From positions 55,540 through 119,539 of the forward strand of contig NZ_AUGK01000006.1 of the NCBI RefSeq assembly GCF_000422625.1: DNA of 64,000 nucleotides. The letters run 5' to 3'. The DNA comes from Adlercreutzia mucosicola DSM 19490. Lineage in GTDB: Bacteria; Actinomycetota; Coriobacteriia; Coriobacteriales; Eggerthellaceae. A program made the position numbers and the translations under genes. Each line of letters starts with the position of its first letter. Position 1 is the stretch's first letter. The notes below the pieces were generated by a model. That model was not told the DNA's origin, did not search any database, and saw only the letters and a list, made by a program, of their open reading frames with translations. Positions 7,574-15,381 of this stretch are shown in pieces.

Positions 7574-9061
7574 GTGAGGGCTGAGCGCGGGTCGGTGGCG
7601 AGAGAGGACGCCGCGGTGGAAATCGAACGGGACGGAGAGGAAGTCGGCCGCCACAACGGTCGGCGCGTGCCGTGGTCGGCGCTGTGCGTGCCGGTGGCCT
7701 TTTTGGGGCTGGGGGTGTATCGCGCTTGGATCGAGATCGTCTTCGTGGGCTCGTTCGTCGGCTTTCCGGCCTCGAGCGTGCCGGTGCGCGACCTGTTCGA
7801 CTGGACGATGGTGGCCACGGCCCTGGGCTGCACGCTGCTGGCGCGCCATATCGGCCCCTTCTTCAACAAGCGAAGCGTGTTCGCGCTGTGCGCGGCGGCC
7901 CTGATCGCCTCCACGGTGCTGATGTTCGCCTCCTGCTGGCACGCGGAGGCGGCCTCGGCTTTGGGTGTGCCCTCGGCGCTGCTCGGCGGCTTCGGCATTG
8001 CCCTCGCCATTCTCATTTGGAGCGAGCTGTACAGCTGCCTGAATCCTCTGCGCGTCGCCCTGTACTACTCCGCCTCCATTGCGGCGGGTGCCTTGGTGCT
8101 GTATGTGTACCGCGGCTTTATGCTGCCGTGGCTGTTCGCCATGACGGCGCTCCTGCCGGCGGCGTCGTTGCTGATGGCGCATCGGGCCTTTGCGAGCCTG
8201 CCTGCGGCCGAGTTGCCCTCCACATCGTGGAGCCGCTTCTCGGTGCCGTGGAAGGCGGTGCTGTTCATGGCGGCCTATGCCTTCGGTTACGGCCTGCTGG
8301 AGGGCGGTATGTACCAAGGTCCCTTCGGTCCCCATTCTGCGCCCGGGGCCGTGGTGGTGGCGCTGCTCGTCTACCTCGGCGTCGCCATGCGCGGCGGCCG
8401 CTTCGATTTCAGCCTCATATACCGGGTCGCCCTGCCGCTCGTGGTGGTGGCCCTCACCATCGTGCCGCTGTTCGGCTATGTGCAGGGCCAGGCCGCGAAC
8501 TTCTGCATGAGCGGCGCCTATACGGCCCAGTCGATCATCATCATGCTCATCATGGCGAACATCTGCTACCGCTTCGGCGTGTCGGCTATCTGGCTGTTCG
8601 GCATCGAGCGCGGGGTGCGCCAGGTGGTCATGTGGCTCGGGCGCATGACGGCGGATGCGGTGGAGAGTCAGGAGATACTGGGCGCGATGGGGGATATGGC
8701 CGTGGCGTTGCTGGCCCTGGTGGCCGTGGTGGCGGCAACGACTATCCTCCTCTCGGAGCGTGATCTCACGAGCCGCTGGGGCGCGAATTTCCTCTCGGGG
8801 GGCACCGATTCGGCGGCCTTGGCCCGCAAGCAGGAGCTGGCCGACCGTTGCGCCGAGATAGCGCGGCGCTATAAGCTCTCGGCCCGGGAAGAGGAGGTAC
8901 TGCTCCTCTTGGCGCAGCATAAGACCGTGGGCATCATCGAGCGAGAGCTCGTTATCGCCAACGGCACCGCGAAGGCCCACGTGCGCCATATCTACCAGAA
9001 GCTCGACATCCACACGCGCCAGGAGCTGTTCGACCTGCTGGATATGGAGCCGCGGGATTGA
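7574..9061 (+). CDS. Membrane-bound LuxR-family regulator
   Basis: The 495-residue protein has 11-12 predicted hydrophobic segments spanning about residues 33-400 and a C-terminal LuxR/GerE helix-turn-helix (about 430-490: YKLSAREEEVLLLLAQHKT, IANGTAKAHVRHIYQKL). This architecture is abundant in Eggerthellaceae, usually next to exported reductases, and suggests direct control of transcription by a membrane-sensed ligand. Here it is divergent from the Tat flavoprotein. The GTG at 7574 is the listed start but a good ribosome binding site is not obvious; a GGAGGG lies further upstream near 7542. The native start could be at a later codon. Confidence 0.88.
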   Translation: MRAERGSVAREDAAVEIERDGEEVGRHNGRRVPWSALCVPVAFLGLGVYRAWIEIVFVGSFVGFPASSVPVRDLFDWTMVATALGCTLLARHIGPFFNKRSVFALCAAALIASTVLMFASCWHAEAASALGVPSALLGGFGIALAILIWSELYSCLNPLRVALYYSASIAAGALVLYVYRGFMLPWLFAMTALLPAASLLMAHRAFASLPAAELPSTSWSRFSVPWKAVLFMAAYAFGYGLLEGGMYQGPFGPHSAPGAVVVALLVYLGVAMRGGRFDFSLIYRVALPLVVVALTIVPLFGYVQGQAANFCMSGAYTAQSIIIMLIMANICYRFGVSAIWLFGIERGVRQVVMWLGRMTADAVESQEILGAMGDMAVALLALVAVVAATTILLSERDLTSRWGANFLSGGTDSAALARKQELADRCAEIARRYKLSAREEEVLLLLAQHKTVGIIERELVIANGTAKAHVRHIYQKLDIHTRQELFDLLDMEPRD

Positions 9062-9102
9062 GAAGGCCGCTCGGCGGCTCTCGGATACGTTGCGGGCGCT
9101 GC

Positions 9103-10035
9103 CTACAGGCCCGCTAGGCCGATCTGATAGCCCTCCACGAACAGGCTCAGCTTCTCGATGTAGCGCTGGGCCAAATCGGACAGCTGGCGCTCGTTGTGCA
9201 CGATGTAGCCCACGCGCATGAGCTCCTTGGTGGCCAAAGGAACGCTGGCAATGCCCGTGTGCATCTCGCTGGAGAGTACGCCGGTGGAAATGGTGTAGCC
9301 GTCGTGGTGCGCCAGCAGGTTCGACAACGTGCCACGGTCGCTCACGGCGATGCGCTTGGCGTGGGGCAGCTCGGCGAAGGGCTCCTCGGCGTAGAAGAAC
9401 GAGTTGGCGTTGCCCTGCTCGAAGGCGTAGCGCGGGTAGGGGGCCAAATCCTCGATGGTGACCTCGGTGCGCTCGGCCAAGGGGTGGCTCGCGCTGACGA
9501 AGATGTGCGGTTGGGCGGAGAACAGCAGGTTGAACGACAGGTTCGCATCCTCTAAGGCGTGGCCGATGACGCTCTCGTTGAACGACGACAGGTACAGCAC
9601 GCCCAAATCGCTGCGGAAGTCGCGCACGTCTTCGATCACCTCGGCGGTGCGGGTCTCGCGCAGCGAGAAGTTGTAGGCGTCCCCCTCGTATTCCTCGGCC
9701 AGTTCAAGGAAGGCCTCCACGACGAAGGCGTAGTGCTGGGAGGTGATGGCGAGGCGCTGGGCCTGGGCGTTCGCATCGCCGCGGCCAGAATAGCGCTGGG
9801 CCATGAGGTCGGCCTGCTCCACCACCTGGCGCGCGTAGCCCAAAAGCTCGATGCCGTCGCTCGTGAGCGTGATGCCGCGGTTGCTGCGCTCGAAGATGGT
9901 GACGCCGGTCTCGCGCTCGATGTCGCGCACGGCTACCGACAGGCTCGATTGCGACACATACAGGGTGTGGGCCGCGGCGCTGATGGAGCCGTGGCTAGCG
10001 ATGGCGATGAGATAGCGCAGCTGCTGCAAGGTCAT
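9103..10035 (-). CDS. LysR-family regulator divergent from cysK
   Basis: The 310-residue protein has the LysR winged-helix domain at its N-terminus (LQQLRYLIAIASHGSISAAAHTLYVSQSSLS) followed by a periplasmic-binding-protein-like effector domain. Divergence from cysK makes sulfur or cysteine control a reasonable guess, in the manner of CysB/CysR, but that rests on position only. The minus-strand promoter region has TATAAT with two TCTAGGAATT direct repeats just downstream, suggesting autoregulation. GGAG precedes the ATG. It converges on the LuxR gene. Confidence 0.88.
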   Translation of the reverse strand: MTLQQLRYLIAIASHGSISAAAHTLYVSQSSLSVAVRDIERETGVTIFERSNRGITLTSDGIELLGYARQVVEQADLMAQRYSGRGDANAQAQRLAITSQHYAFVVEAFLELAEEYEGDAYNFSLRETRTAEVIEDVRDFRSDLGVLYLSSFNESVIGHALEDANLSFNLLFSAQPHIFVSASHPLAERTEVTIEDLAPYPRYAFEQGNANSFFYAEEPFAELPHAKRIAVSDRGTLSNLLAHHDGYTISTGVLSSEMHTGIASVPLATKELMRVGYIVHNERQLSDLAQRYIEKLSLFVEGYQIGLAGL

Positions 10036-10051
10036 GGGATGCTCCGTAAAG

Positions 10052-10072
10052 TCTAGGAATTTTCTAGGAATT
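10052..10072. promoter_or_regulatory. Tandem TCTAGGAATT repeats in the lysR promoter
   Basis: TCTAGGAATT occurs at 10052-10061 and 10063-10072, one helical turn apart, next to a minus-strand TATAAT (about 10069-10074). The position between that -10 element and the lysR start would suit repression of lysR by its own product. Confidence 0.45.
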
Positions 10073-10288
10073 ATATACCCTCTCGTCTCCCAGGGCGTTG
10101 GGGAAAATATAGCGCGGCCCGTGGACGGCTTTGCGGGGCCATCGAAAACCGCTATGGCCCCCTCGGTTGACGGGACTTTGTTGACGGGTAGGATGGGGGC
10201 ACCGCAGCTCGCCGGCTGTTGGAGCCGCGGGCGACCCGGCGCGCTGCCTGTTTGCGCGCTGCCCCTATCCGATCAAGGAGGAACTTCC

Positions 10289-11221
10289 ATGAACGTGTCC
10301 ACAAGCATTGCCGATTTGATCGGCCGTACGCCGCTCGTCGAGTTGACCAACTACGAGCAGTCCCATCAGCTGCCGGCCACGCTGCTGGGGAAGGTGGAGT
10401 CCTTCAATCCCGGCGGTTCGGCGAAGGACCGCATCGCCCAGGCCATGATCGAGGACGCCGTGGACCGCGGGCTCATCGACGACGAGACGGTGCTCATCGA
10501 GCCCACCTCGGGCAACACCGGCATCGGCCTGGCGGCGCTGGCGGCTGCCCGCGGCAATCGCATCATCATCACCATGCCCGAGACCATGTCGGTGGAGCGT
10601 CGCAACCTCATGCAGGCCTACGGGGCCGAGCTGGTGCTGACCGAGGGGGCCAAGGGCATGAAGGGGGCCATCGCCCGCGCCGACGAGCTGGCCGCCGAGA
10701 TTCCCAACTCCTTCATTCCCTCCCAGTTCACCAACCCGGCGAATCCCGCCGTGCACGAGCGCACCACGGGCCCGGAAATCTGGGAGGACACCGACGGCAC
10801 TGTGGATATCTTCGTGGCCGGCGTGGGCACGGGCGGCACCATCTCGGGCGTGGGCGCTTACCTGAAGGCCCAGAACCCTGCCGTGCAGGTGGTGGCCGTG
10901 GAGCCGGCCGGTTCGCCGGTGCTCACCGAGGGTCGCGCCGGCATCCACCGGATCCAGGGCATTGGCGCCGGGTTCGTGCCCGAGACGCTGAACACCGCCA
11001 TCTACGACGAGGTGATGACCATCGCCGACGAGGAGGCCTTCGCCGCCGGCCGCGAGTTGGCCGCTCGCGACGGGCTGCTCGTGGGTATCTCCTCGGGCGC
11101 GGCCGTGGCGGCGGCTACGAAGCTGGCCGAGCGTCCCGAGAACGCCGGCAAGACCATCGTGGTGTTTCTGCCCGACACCGGTGAGCGCTACCTGTCCACG
11201 GCCATGTTCGACTTCTCCTGA
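10289..11221 (+). CDS. cysK: Cysteine synthase A (O-acetylserine sulfhydrylase)
   Basis: CysK makes cysteine from O-acetylserine and sulfide using pyridoxal phosphate. The 310-residue product shows IGRTPLVEL, NPGGSAKDRIA with the PLP-lysine K46, the substrate loop TSGNTGIGLAA, the phosphate-binding GVGTGGTISGVG and the C-terminal SSGAAVAAA. Length is typical. The start at 10289 is preceded by AAGGAGGA; a longer open frame upstream has no such support. The upstream neighbour is a divergent LysR gene. No serine acetyltransferase gene is adjacent. Confidence 0.95.
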   Translation: MNVSTSIADLIGRTPLVELTNYEQSHQLPATLLGKVESFNPGGSAKDRIAQAMIEDAVDRGLIDDETVLIEPTSGNTGIGLAALAAARGNRIIITMPETMSVERRNLMQAYGAELVLTEGAKGMKGAIARADELAAEIPNSFIPSQFTNPANPAVHERTTGPEIWEDTDGTVDIFVAGVGTGGTISGVGAYLKAQNPAVQVVAVEPAGSPVLTEGRAGIHRIQGIGAGFVPETLNTAIYDEVMTIADEEAFAAGRELAARDGLLVGISSGAAVAAATKLAERPENAGKTIVVFLPDTGERYLSTAMFDFS

Positions 11222-11234
11222 GCATCGGCGCGGC

Positions 11235-11825
11235 CTAGCCCCGGCGCGCGTTGGGCGATAGGGGCACTTTCACGATGCCGAGGCCGGCGATGGCGGCGTA
11301 GACGGCGAAGCCCTGCTTGCAGCGGAAGGTACATTCCTTGCACACGGGCTCGTCGCAGTAGACGTAGGCGTCCTCGTCGGCCAGGGCGAACACGAGCGGG
11401 CAGCGCTTGCCCGGCAGAGGGTATTTCACCTGCAGCCCCGTAAAGGTTTTCAACATCACCCAGCTCAGCTGCAGGGGCTCGCCGTCGGTGCCGCGCCCGT
11501 CGGCGGGCAGCGCCCAGCGCACTTCCACGGCGTTGGCGTCGTAGCCGCCCACGATGCGGTAGCTGATCTGCACGCCCTCGGGCACCTCATCGGCCTCCAG
11601 CAGCGCCACCGGCGCGCTGCCGAGGGCCCCGGCCAGCCCGTCGCGGCCCTGGTAGGGCATCTCAGCCACCGGGGCCCGGCCCGGCTCGCGGAAGCCTCCC
11701 GGCTCGGCGCCGCCCAGGGCCACCATCGTCGCATCCTGCACCTCGAAAAAGGAGGGGTCTCCCTCGTCGATGCGCGGCTTCCACGTGGCCTTGGTCCGTG
11801 TGGGACTCTTGGTCGTCTCCTCCAT
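11235..11825 (-). CDS. Uncharacterised protein with a C-terminal four-cysteine cluster
   Basis: I do not recognise this 196-residue protein. It is soluble, rich in Gly/Pro/Ala, with a middle region (about 85-150) that looks globular and a motif CDEPVCKECTFRCKQGF near the C-terminus. The four closely spaced cysteines could bind zinc or an iron-sulfur cluster. The start at 11825 is chosen for GGAGG just upstream; a codon five residues earlier is possible. It converges on cysK with 13 bases between stops and is divergent from a LysR gene. Confidence 0.65.
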   Translation of the reverse strand: MEETTKSPTRTKATWKPRIDEGDPSFFEVQDATMVALGGAEPGGFREPGRAPVAEMPYQGRDGLAGALGSAPVALLEADEVPEGVQISYRIVGGYDANAVEVRWALPADGRGTDGEPLQLSWVMLKTFTGLQVKYPLPGKRCPLVFALADEDAYVYCDEPVCKECTFRCKQGFAVYAAIAGLGIVKVPLSPNARRG

Positions 11826-11959
11826 AAGGACCTCCTGCATTTCCGGGGTCCGCCTCGGCGCGACCCGCCTCTGTTCGCGATCACGTGCTATTGTGCCGCA
11901 AATCAACGAAAAAGAGAGGGCGCGAATAATAGACAGTTCGCACAACTTTGTCCGTATTT

Positions 11960-11976
11960 CATAGATGCAATCTATG
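11960..11976. promoter_or_regulatory. LysR-type box upstream of the second lysR gene
   Basis: CATAGAT and ATCTATG form a perfect 7-base inverted repeat around GCA. It contains the T-N11-A pattern of LysR-family sites and lies 90 bases before the LysR start in a divergent gap, as expected for autoregulation. Confidence 0.55.
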
Positions 11977-12066
11977 ACTCATCATCGAAACTCAATTGGA
12001 AAGACCGTTCGGAAGTGCCCATAATGCAATAATAGGGGTAGCCTTATAGTTGGGAAGGGGTGGCGA

Positions 12067-12984
12067 ATGAATCTATCTCAACTGTACTACTTCCGCAAGC
12101 TGGCTGAAATCGAGCATTACGGAAAAGCCTCTAAGGAGCTTTTCATCACCCAGCCCTCGCTTTCCAATGCGATCGGCAACCTGGAACGGGAGCTCGGCGT
12201 GCAGCTCTTCGAGCGCGTGGGGCGCAACGTGCGCCTGACATCCTACGGCGCCGAATTCAACAAGCACATCTGCCGGGCGCTCAGCGAGGTGGACAAGGCC
12301 GTCAACCTGATGAAGCTGTACAGCAGCGGGCTCATCGGCGAGATTCACATCGGCACGGTCATTTCCATTCAGCGCACCTTCCTGCCCCAGCTGCTGAACG
12401 GCTTTCGCGAGTCCTTCGGCGACGGCATCGTGTTCGACATCCACCAGGGCACCACCTATGAATGCGTACGGGGCCTGCGCGACGGCAAACTGGACATCGC
12501 CTTTTGCGGCCGGTTGCCCAACGAGCCCGACCTGGTATTCACGCCCATGTTGACCCAGAATCTCGTGATCGGGGTGCACACGTCCCATCCGCTGGCGGAG
12601 CGCGAGACGGTGTCCATGAGGGAGCTGGTGAACTACGACGTGGTGTCCTACCGATCGGAATCCTATGTTCACCAGCGCCTCGACGGTCTATTCGCCAAGT
12701 GGGGCGTGGCAGCGAAGGAGGGCTTCAACGACGAGATCAGCGCCATGTCGCTCGTCATGGCCGAGAAGTCCGTCGTGGCCCTCATGTTGAACACCTTCGA
12801 CGATGTGTTCGGCGACGGGTTCGTGAACATTCCCATCGAAGAGCTGTCCGAACCCTACCACGCGATCTATCTGGTGCACAAGGGCAACGTGGCGCGCAAC
12901 TCTGCCGCCGAGCAGCTGATCGAGTACGCCACGGGCACTGCGGAGTGGGATGGCAGCACGCCGGTGCTGGAGGATGATATGTAG
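12067..12984 (+). CDS. LysR-family regulator, probable controller of the downstream CoA-transferase operon
   Basis: The 305-residue protein has the N-terminal LysR helix-turn-helix (LSQLYYFRKLAEIEHYGKASKELFITQPSLS) and an effector-binding domain (ISIQRTFLPQL, GKLDIAFCGRLP). It sits directly upstream of the SDR/ADH/CoA-transferase gene group on the same strand, separated by a terminator, and inverted repeats occur both before it (11960) and before the operon (13174). Control of that operon by an acyl-CoA or alcohol intermediate is an inference from layout. GGGAAGGGG precedes the ATG. Confidence 0.88.
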   Translation: MNLSQLYYFRKLAEIEHYGKASKELFITQPSLSNAIGNLERELGVQLFERVGRNVRLTSYGAEFNKHICRALSEVDKAVNLMKLYSSGLIGEIHIGTVISIQRTFLPQLLNGFRESFGDGIVFDIHQGTTYECVRGLRDGKLDIAFCGRLPNEPDLVFTPMLTQNLVIGVHTSHPLAERETVSMRELVNYDVVSYRSESYVHQRLDGLFAKWGVAAKEGFNDEISAMSLVMAEKSVVALMLNTFDDVFGDGFVNIPIEELSEPYHAIYLVHKGNVARNSAAEQLIEYATGTAEWDGSTPVLEDDM

Positions 12985-13008
12985 CCCGCCCTTGCCGGTG
13001 GGTTTTTT
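12985..13008 (+). terminator. Terminator after the LysR gene
   Basis: CCCGCC pairs with GGTGGG across a short loop and is followed by TTTTTT. It begins immediately after the LysR stop codon, so the regulator and the downstream operon are separate units. The rest of the gap to 13334 (about 320 bases) holds the inverted repeat at 13174-13189 and no gene that I can support. Confidence 0.8.
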
Positions 13009-13173
13009 ATTTTCAGGCCGCGAGGGGCGGTCTTGGGGCGTTGCGCGCCCGGGGTTCCATTGTCAGCGTCTATGTATAAGGGAAAGAGGGCGGCTTTCAA
13101 GGGAAAAAGGGGTGGTCGAGTCGGCGTAGAAGCAGGTGGAGGCCCCTTATTTGCGCTGTCTATGAATGGTCTT

Positions 13174-13189
13174 TCTAATGCGAATTAGA
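13174..13189. promoter_or_regulatory. Inverted repeat TCTAAT-GCGA-ATTAGA before the SDR operon
   Basis: The two 6-base arms are perfect, and a further ATTAGA half-site lies at 13218-13223. The element is 145 bases before the SDR start, in the intergenic region expected to hold the operon promoter, and is a candidate site for the upstream LysR protein. Confidence 0.5.
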
Positions 13190-13334
13190 CGCAACGCGAC
13201 GCGCTCATCATAATGAGATTAGAAGCCAAGGCGAACTCGATTCGCTAGCTGACCTGCGGTTTCTTTCGCCATGCCGTCGGTCGGGGATAAGAAGGCTTGA
13301 AGGGTAGTTTCAAGGGTATCAAGGAGGTTGCGTT

Positions 13335-14129
13335 ATGGCAGAGCATTGGTTTTCGAAGGATCCCAAAGAGCAGCTCGCGGGTAAGACCGCCATCATCATG
13401 GGTGGTGGCTCCGGCATCGGCAAGGCCACGGCCGAGCTGTTCGCCGCAGCGGGCGCCAATCTGATGATCACCGGCGTCCCCGAGCAGATTTGCCTGGACA
13501 CCGCGGCCGAGCTGCGCGAGGGCGGCGCCAACGCTATCGGCATGCTGTGCGATGGTACCAAGCCCGAGCAGGTCGAGGCGATGATCAGCAAGACCATCGA
13601 GGAGTTCGGCGGCATCGACATCCTCGTGTCCACGGCCGGCATCACCCTGCCCCGCATGAACTCCATCGAGGTGACCGAGGCCGACTGGGACAAGATCTTC
13701 TCCGTGAACCTGAAGGCCAACTTCTTCCTGTGTACCGCCGTGGCCCGTGTCATGAAGGACAACCCCGACGGCGGCAAGATGGTCGTCATCTCCTCGCAGC
13801 GCGGCATCTCCTCTATGGAGAACATCGCCCCCTACTGCATCACCAAAGCCGCGGTCATGGGCATGGTACGCTCGCTGGCCATCGACTTCGCGCCCTTCGG
13901 CATCCAGGTCAACGGCATTGCCCCGGGCTACGTGATGACCCCCATGGTGGAGCAGGTCTTCGCGAACAACCCGGCCCAGCAGGAGTACGTCTACGGTCGC
14001 ACGCCCTCCAAGGTGAAGATGGGCTCGCTCGAGGAAATGGCCGAGGCCATCTACTTCCTCTGCTCGCCGGTGACCACCTACACCACGGGCCAGACCCTCA
14101 TCTTGGACGGCGGCTGGTCCATCCAGTAG
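13335..14129 (+). CDS. Short-chain dehydrogenase/reductase
   Basis: This 264-residue classical SDR has the nucleotide-binding GGGSGIGK (residues 23-30), a catalytic serine in VISSQRGIS, YCITK (Y167, K171) and IAPGYVMTPM. It should interconvert a hydroxyl and a ketone with NAD(P)H; no acidic residue clearly fixes cofactor choice. It is the first gene of a unit with a zinc alcohol dehydrogenase and two class III CoA-transferases, so its substrate may be a hydroxyacid, sugar acid or their CoA ester. AAGGAGG precedes the ATG. Confidence 0.88.
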   Translation: MAEHWFSKDPKEQLAGKTAIIMGGGSGIGKATAELFAAAGANLMITGVPEQICLDTAAELREGGANAIGMLCDGTKPEQVEAMISKTIEEFGGIDILVSTAGITLPRMNSIEVTEADWDKIFSVNLKANFFLCTAVARVMKDNPDGGKMVVISSQRGISSMENIAPYCITKAAVMGMVRSLAIDFAPFGIQVNGIAPGYVMTPMVEQVFANNPAQQEYVYGRTPSKVKMGSLEEMAEAIYFLCSPVTTYTTGQTLILDGGWSIQ

Positions 14130-14142
14130 CCCTTGTGTCCCC

Positions 14143-14169
14143 CGGGGCGTCCCTCCTGCGGGCGCCCCG
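14143..14169. repeat. Inverted repeat between SDR and alcohol dehydrogenase genes
   Basis: CGGGGCG and CGCCCCG pair around a 13-base loop in the 76-base intergenic gap. There is no T run, so it is more likely a message-stability or partial attenuation hairpin than a full terminator. Confidence 0.4.
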
Positions 14170-14205
14170 CCCGTATGAATTTCACTTCTCTCGATAGGAG
14201 ATACC

Positions 14206-15261
14206 ATGGAAGGCAAGATGAACGCCGTTTACATGACCAAGCCCGAGGCCGGCGCCTGGGAGTACGTGGAGGATGCTCCCATTCCCCAGATCGCCGACGA
14301 CGAGGTGCTGATGGAGATCAAGGCCGTGGGCATCTGCGGCACCGACCACTCGCTCTACGGCTGGAACGAGGCCATCGCCAACTCCTACAACATCCAGTGG
14401 CCGGCCATCTTCGGCCACGAGTTCTCCGGCGTGATCGCCGAGGTGGGCAAGAACGCGCCCGAGAACCTGAAGGTGGGCATGCGCGTGACCGCCAACCCGG
14501 TGTTGTTCGACAACACCTGCCCCTACTGCGAGAAGGGCCAGGTGAACATCTGCGACAACCGTCCCTTCTACGGCACCGACCTGCCGGGCGCCTTCGCCAA
14601 GTACATGAAGATTCGCGCGAGCAACGTCATTCCCATGCCCGACGAAGTGACCTTCGTCCAGGGCGCCCTGCTCGAGCCTTTGTGCGTGGCCCTGAACGCC
14701 GTGGAGCGCATCCATCCCCAGCCGGGCGAGACCGCCATGGTGATGGGCCCGGGCCCCATCGGTCTGTTGGCCGTGGCCGTGCTCAAGCAGGTCTACGGCA
14801 TCAACAAGGTGATCTGCTCCGGCCTGGCCAGCGATTCAAAGCGCCTGGCCGTGGCCGAGCAGTTGGGCGCCATCCCGCTGAACGGCGCTGAGGTGGACGT
14901 GCCCGCCAAGGTGGCCGAGTTGACCGACGGTCGCGGCCCGAACATGATCATCGACGCCGCCGGCCACTACACCGTGGTCGAGCAGGCGGTGCAGATGGTG
15001 GCCAAAGGCGGTCGCATCGGCATCACCGGCCTGTCCGCGCGTCCCTCGTCTATCCCGATGACCCCCATCGCCATGCGTCAGATCTCCATCATCGGGTCCC
15101 GCGCCTATGAGCGCAAGCACTGGAGCCAGGCGCTGAACCTGCTGGCCAACGGCCTGGACGTCAGCCTCGTTTCCAACTTCGTGCTGCCGCTGTCCGACTG
15201 GAAGAAGGGCATGGAGCTCATCGACGCCGGCGAGGGTCTGCGCGTCATCCTGGAGCCGTAA
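14206..15261 (+). CDS. Zinc-dependent medium-chain alcohol dehydrogenase
   Basis: The 351-residue protein belongs to the threonine/sorbitol/butanediol dehydrogenase branch of MDR enzymes. Catalytic zinc ligands are present (GICGTDH with C44; GHEFSG with H71 and E72), as is the Rossmann motif VMGPGPIGLLAV. The structural-zinc loop reads FDNTCPYCEKGQVNIC: three cysteines (C105, C108, C116) remain but the first position is D102. It is in the SDR/CoA-transferase unit, so the two dehydrogenases may act in series. GATAGGAG precedes the ATG at 14206; an in-frame ATG at 14218 is also possible. Confidence 0.88.
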   Translation: MEGKMNAVYMTKPEAGAWEYVEDAPIPQIADDEVLMEIKAVGICGTDHSLYGWNEAIANSYNIQWPAIFGHEFSGVIAEVGKNAPENLKVGMRVTANPVLFDNTCPYCEKGQVNICDNRPFYGTDLPGAFAKYMKIRASNVIPMPDEVTFVQGALLEPLCVALNAVERIHPQPGETAMVMGPGPIGLLAVAVLKQVYGINKVICSGLASDSKRLAVAEQLGAIPLNGAEVDVPAKVAELTDGRGPNMIIDAAGHYTVVEQAVQMVAKGGRIGITGLSARPSSIPMTPIAMRQISIIGSRAYERKHWSQALNLLANGLDVSLVSNFVLPLSDWKKGMELIDAGEGLRVILEP

Positions 15262-15303
15262 GACTCCGCTCTCAATCGGAACATTTTTCAACTGAGATAC
15301 ACC

Positions 15304-15330
15304 GGGGCCCCGGCTTATAACCGGGGCCCT
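15304..15330 (+). terminator. Strong GC hairpin after the alcohol dehydrogenase gene
   Basis: GGGCCCCGG and CCGGGGCCC form a perfect 9-bp stem around CTTATAA. Only a weak T-rich tail (TTGGT) follows, so it may attenuate rather than stop transcription into the CoA-transferase genes. Confidence 0.5.
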
Positions 15331-15381
15331 TGGTAAAGTGCGCCTTTCTCACGGGGGAGGGCGTGGGAAAGGAGCGCTTTC

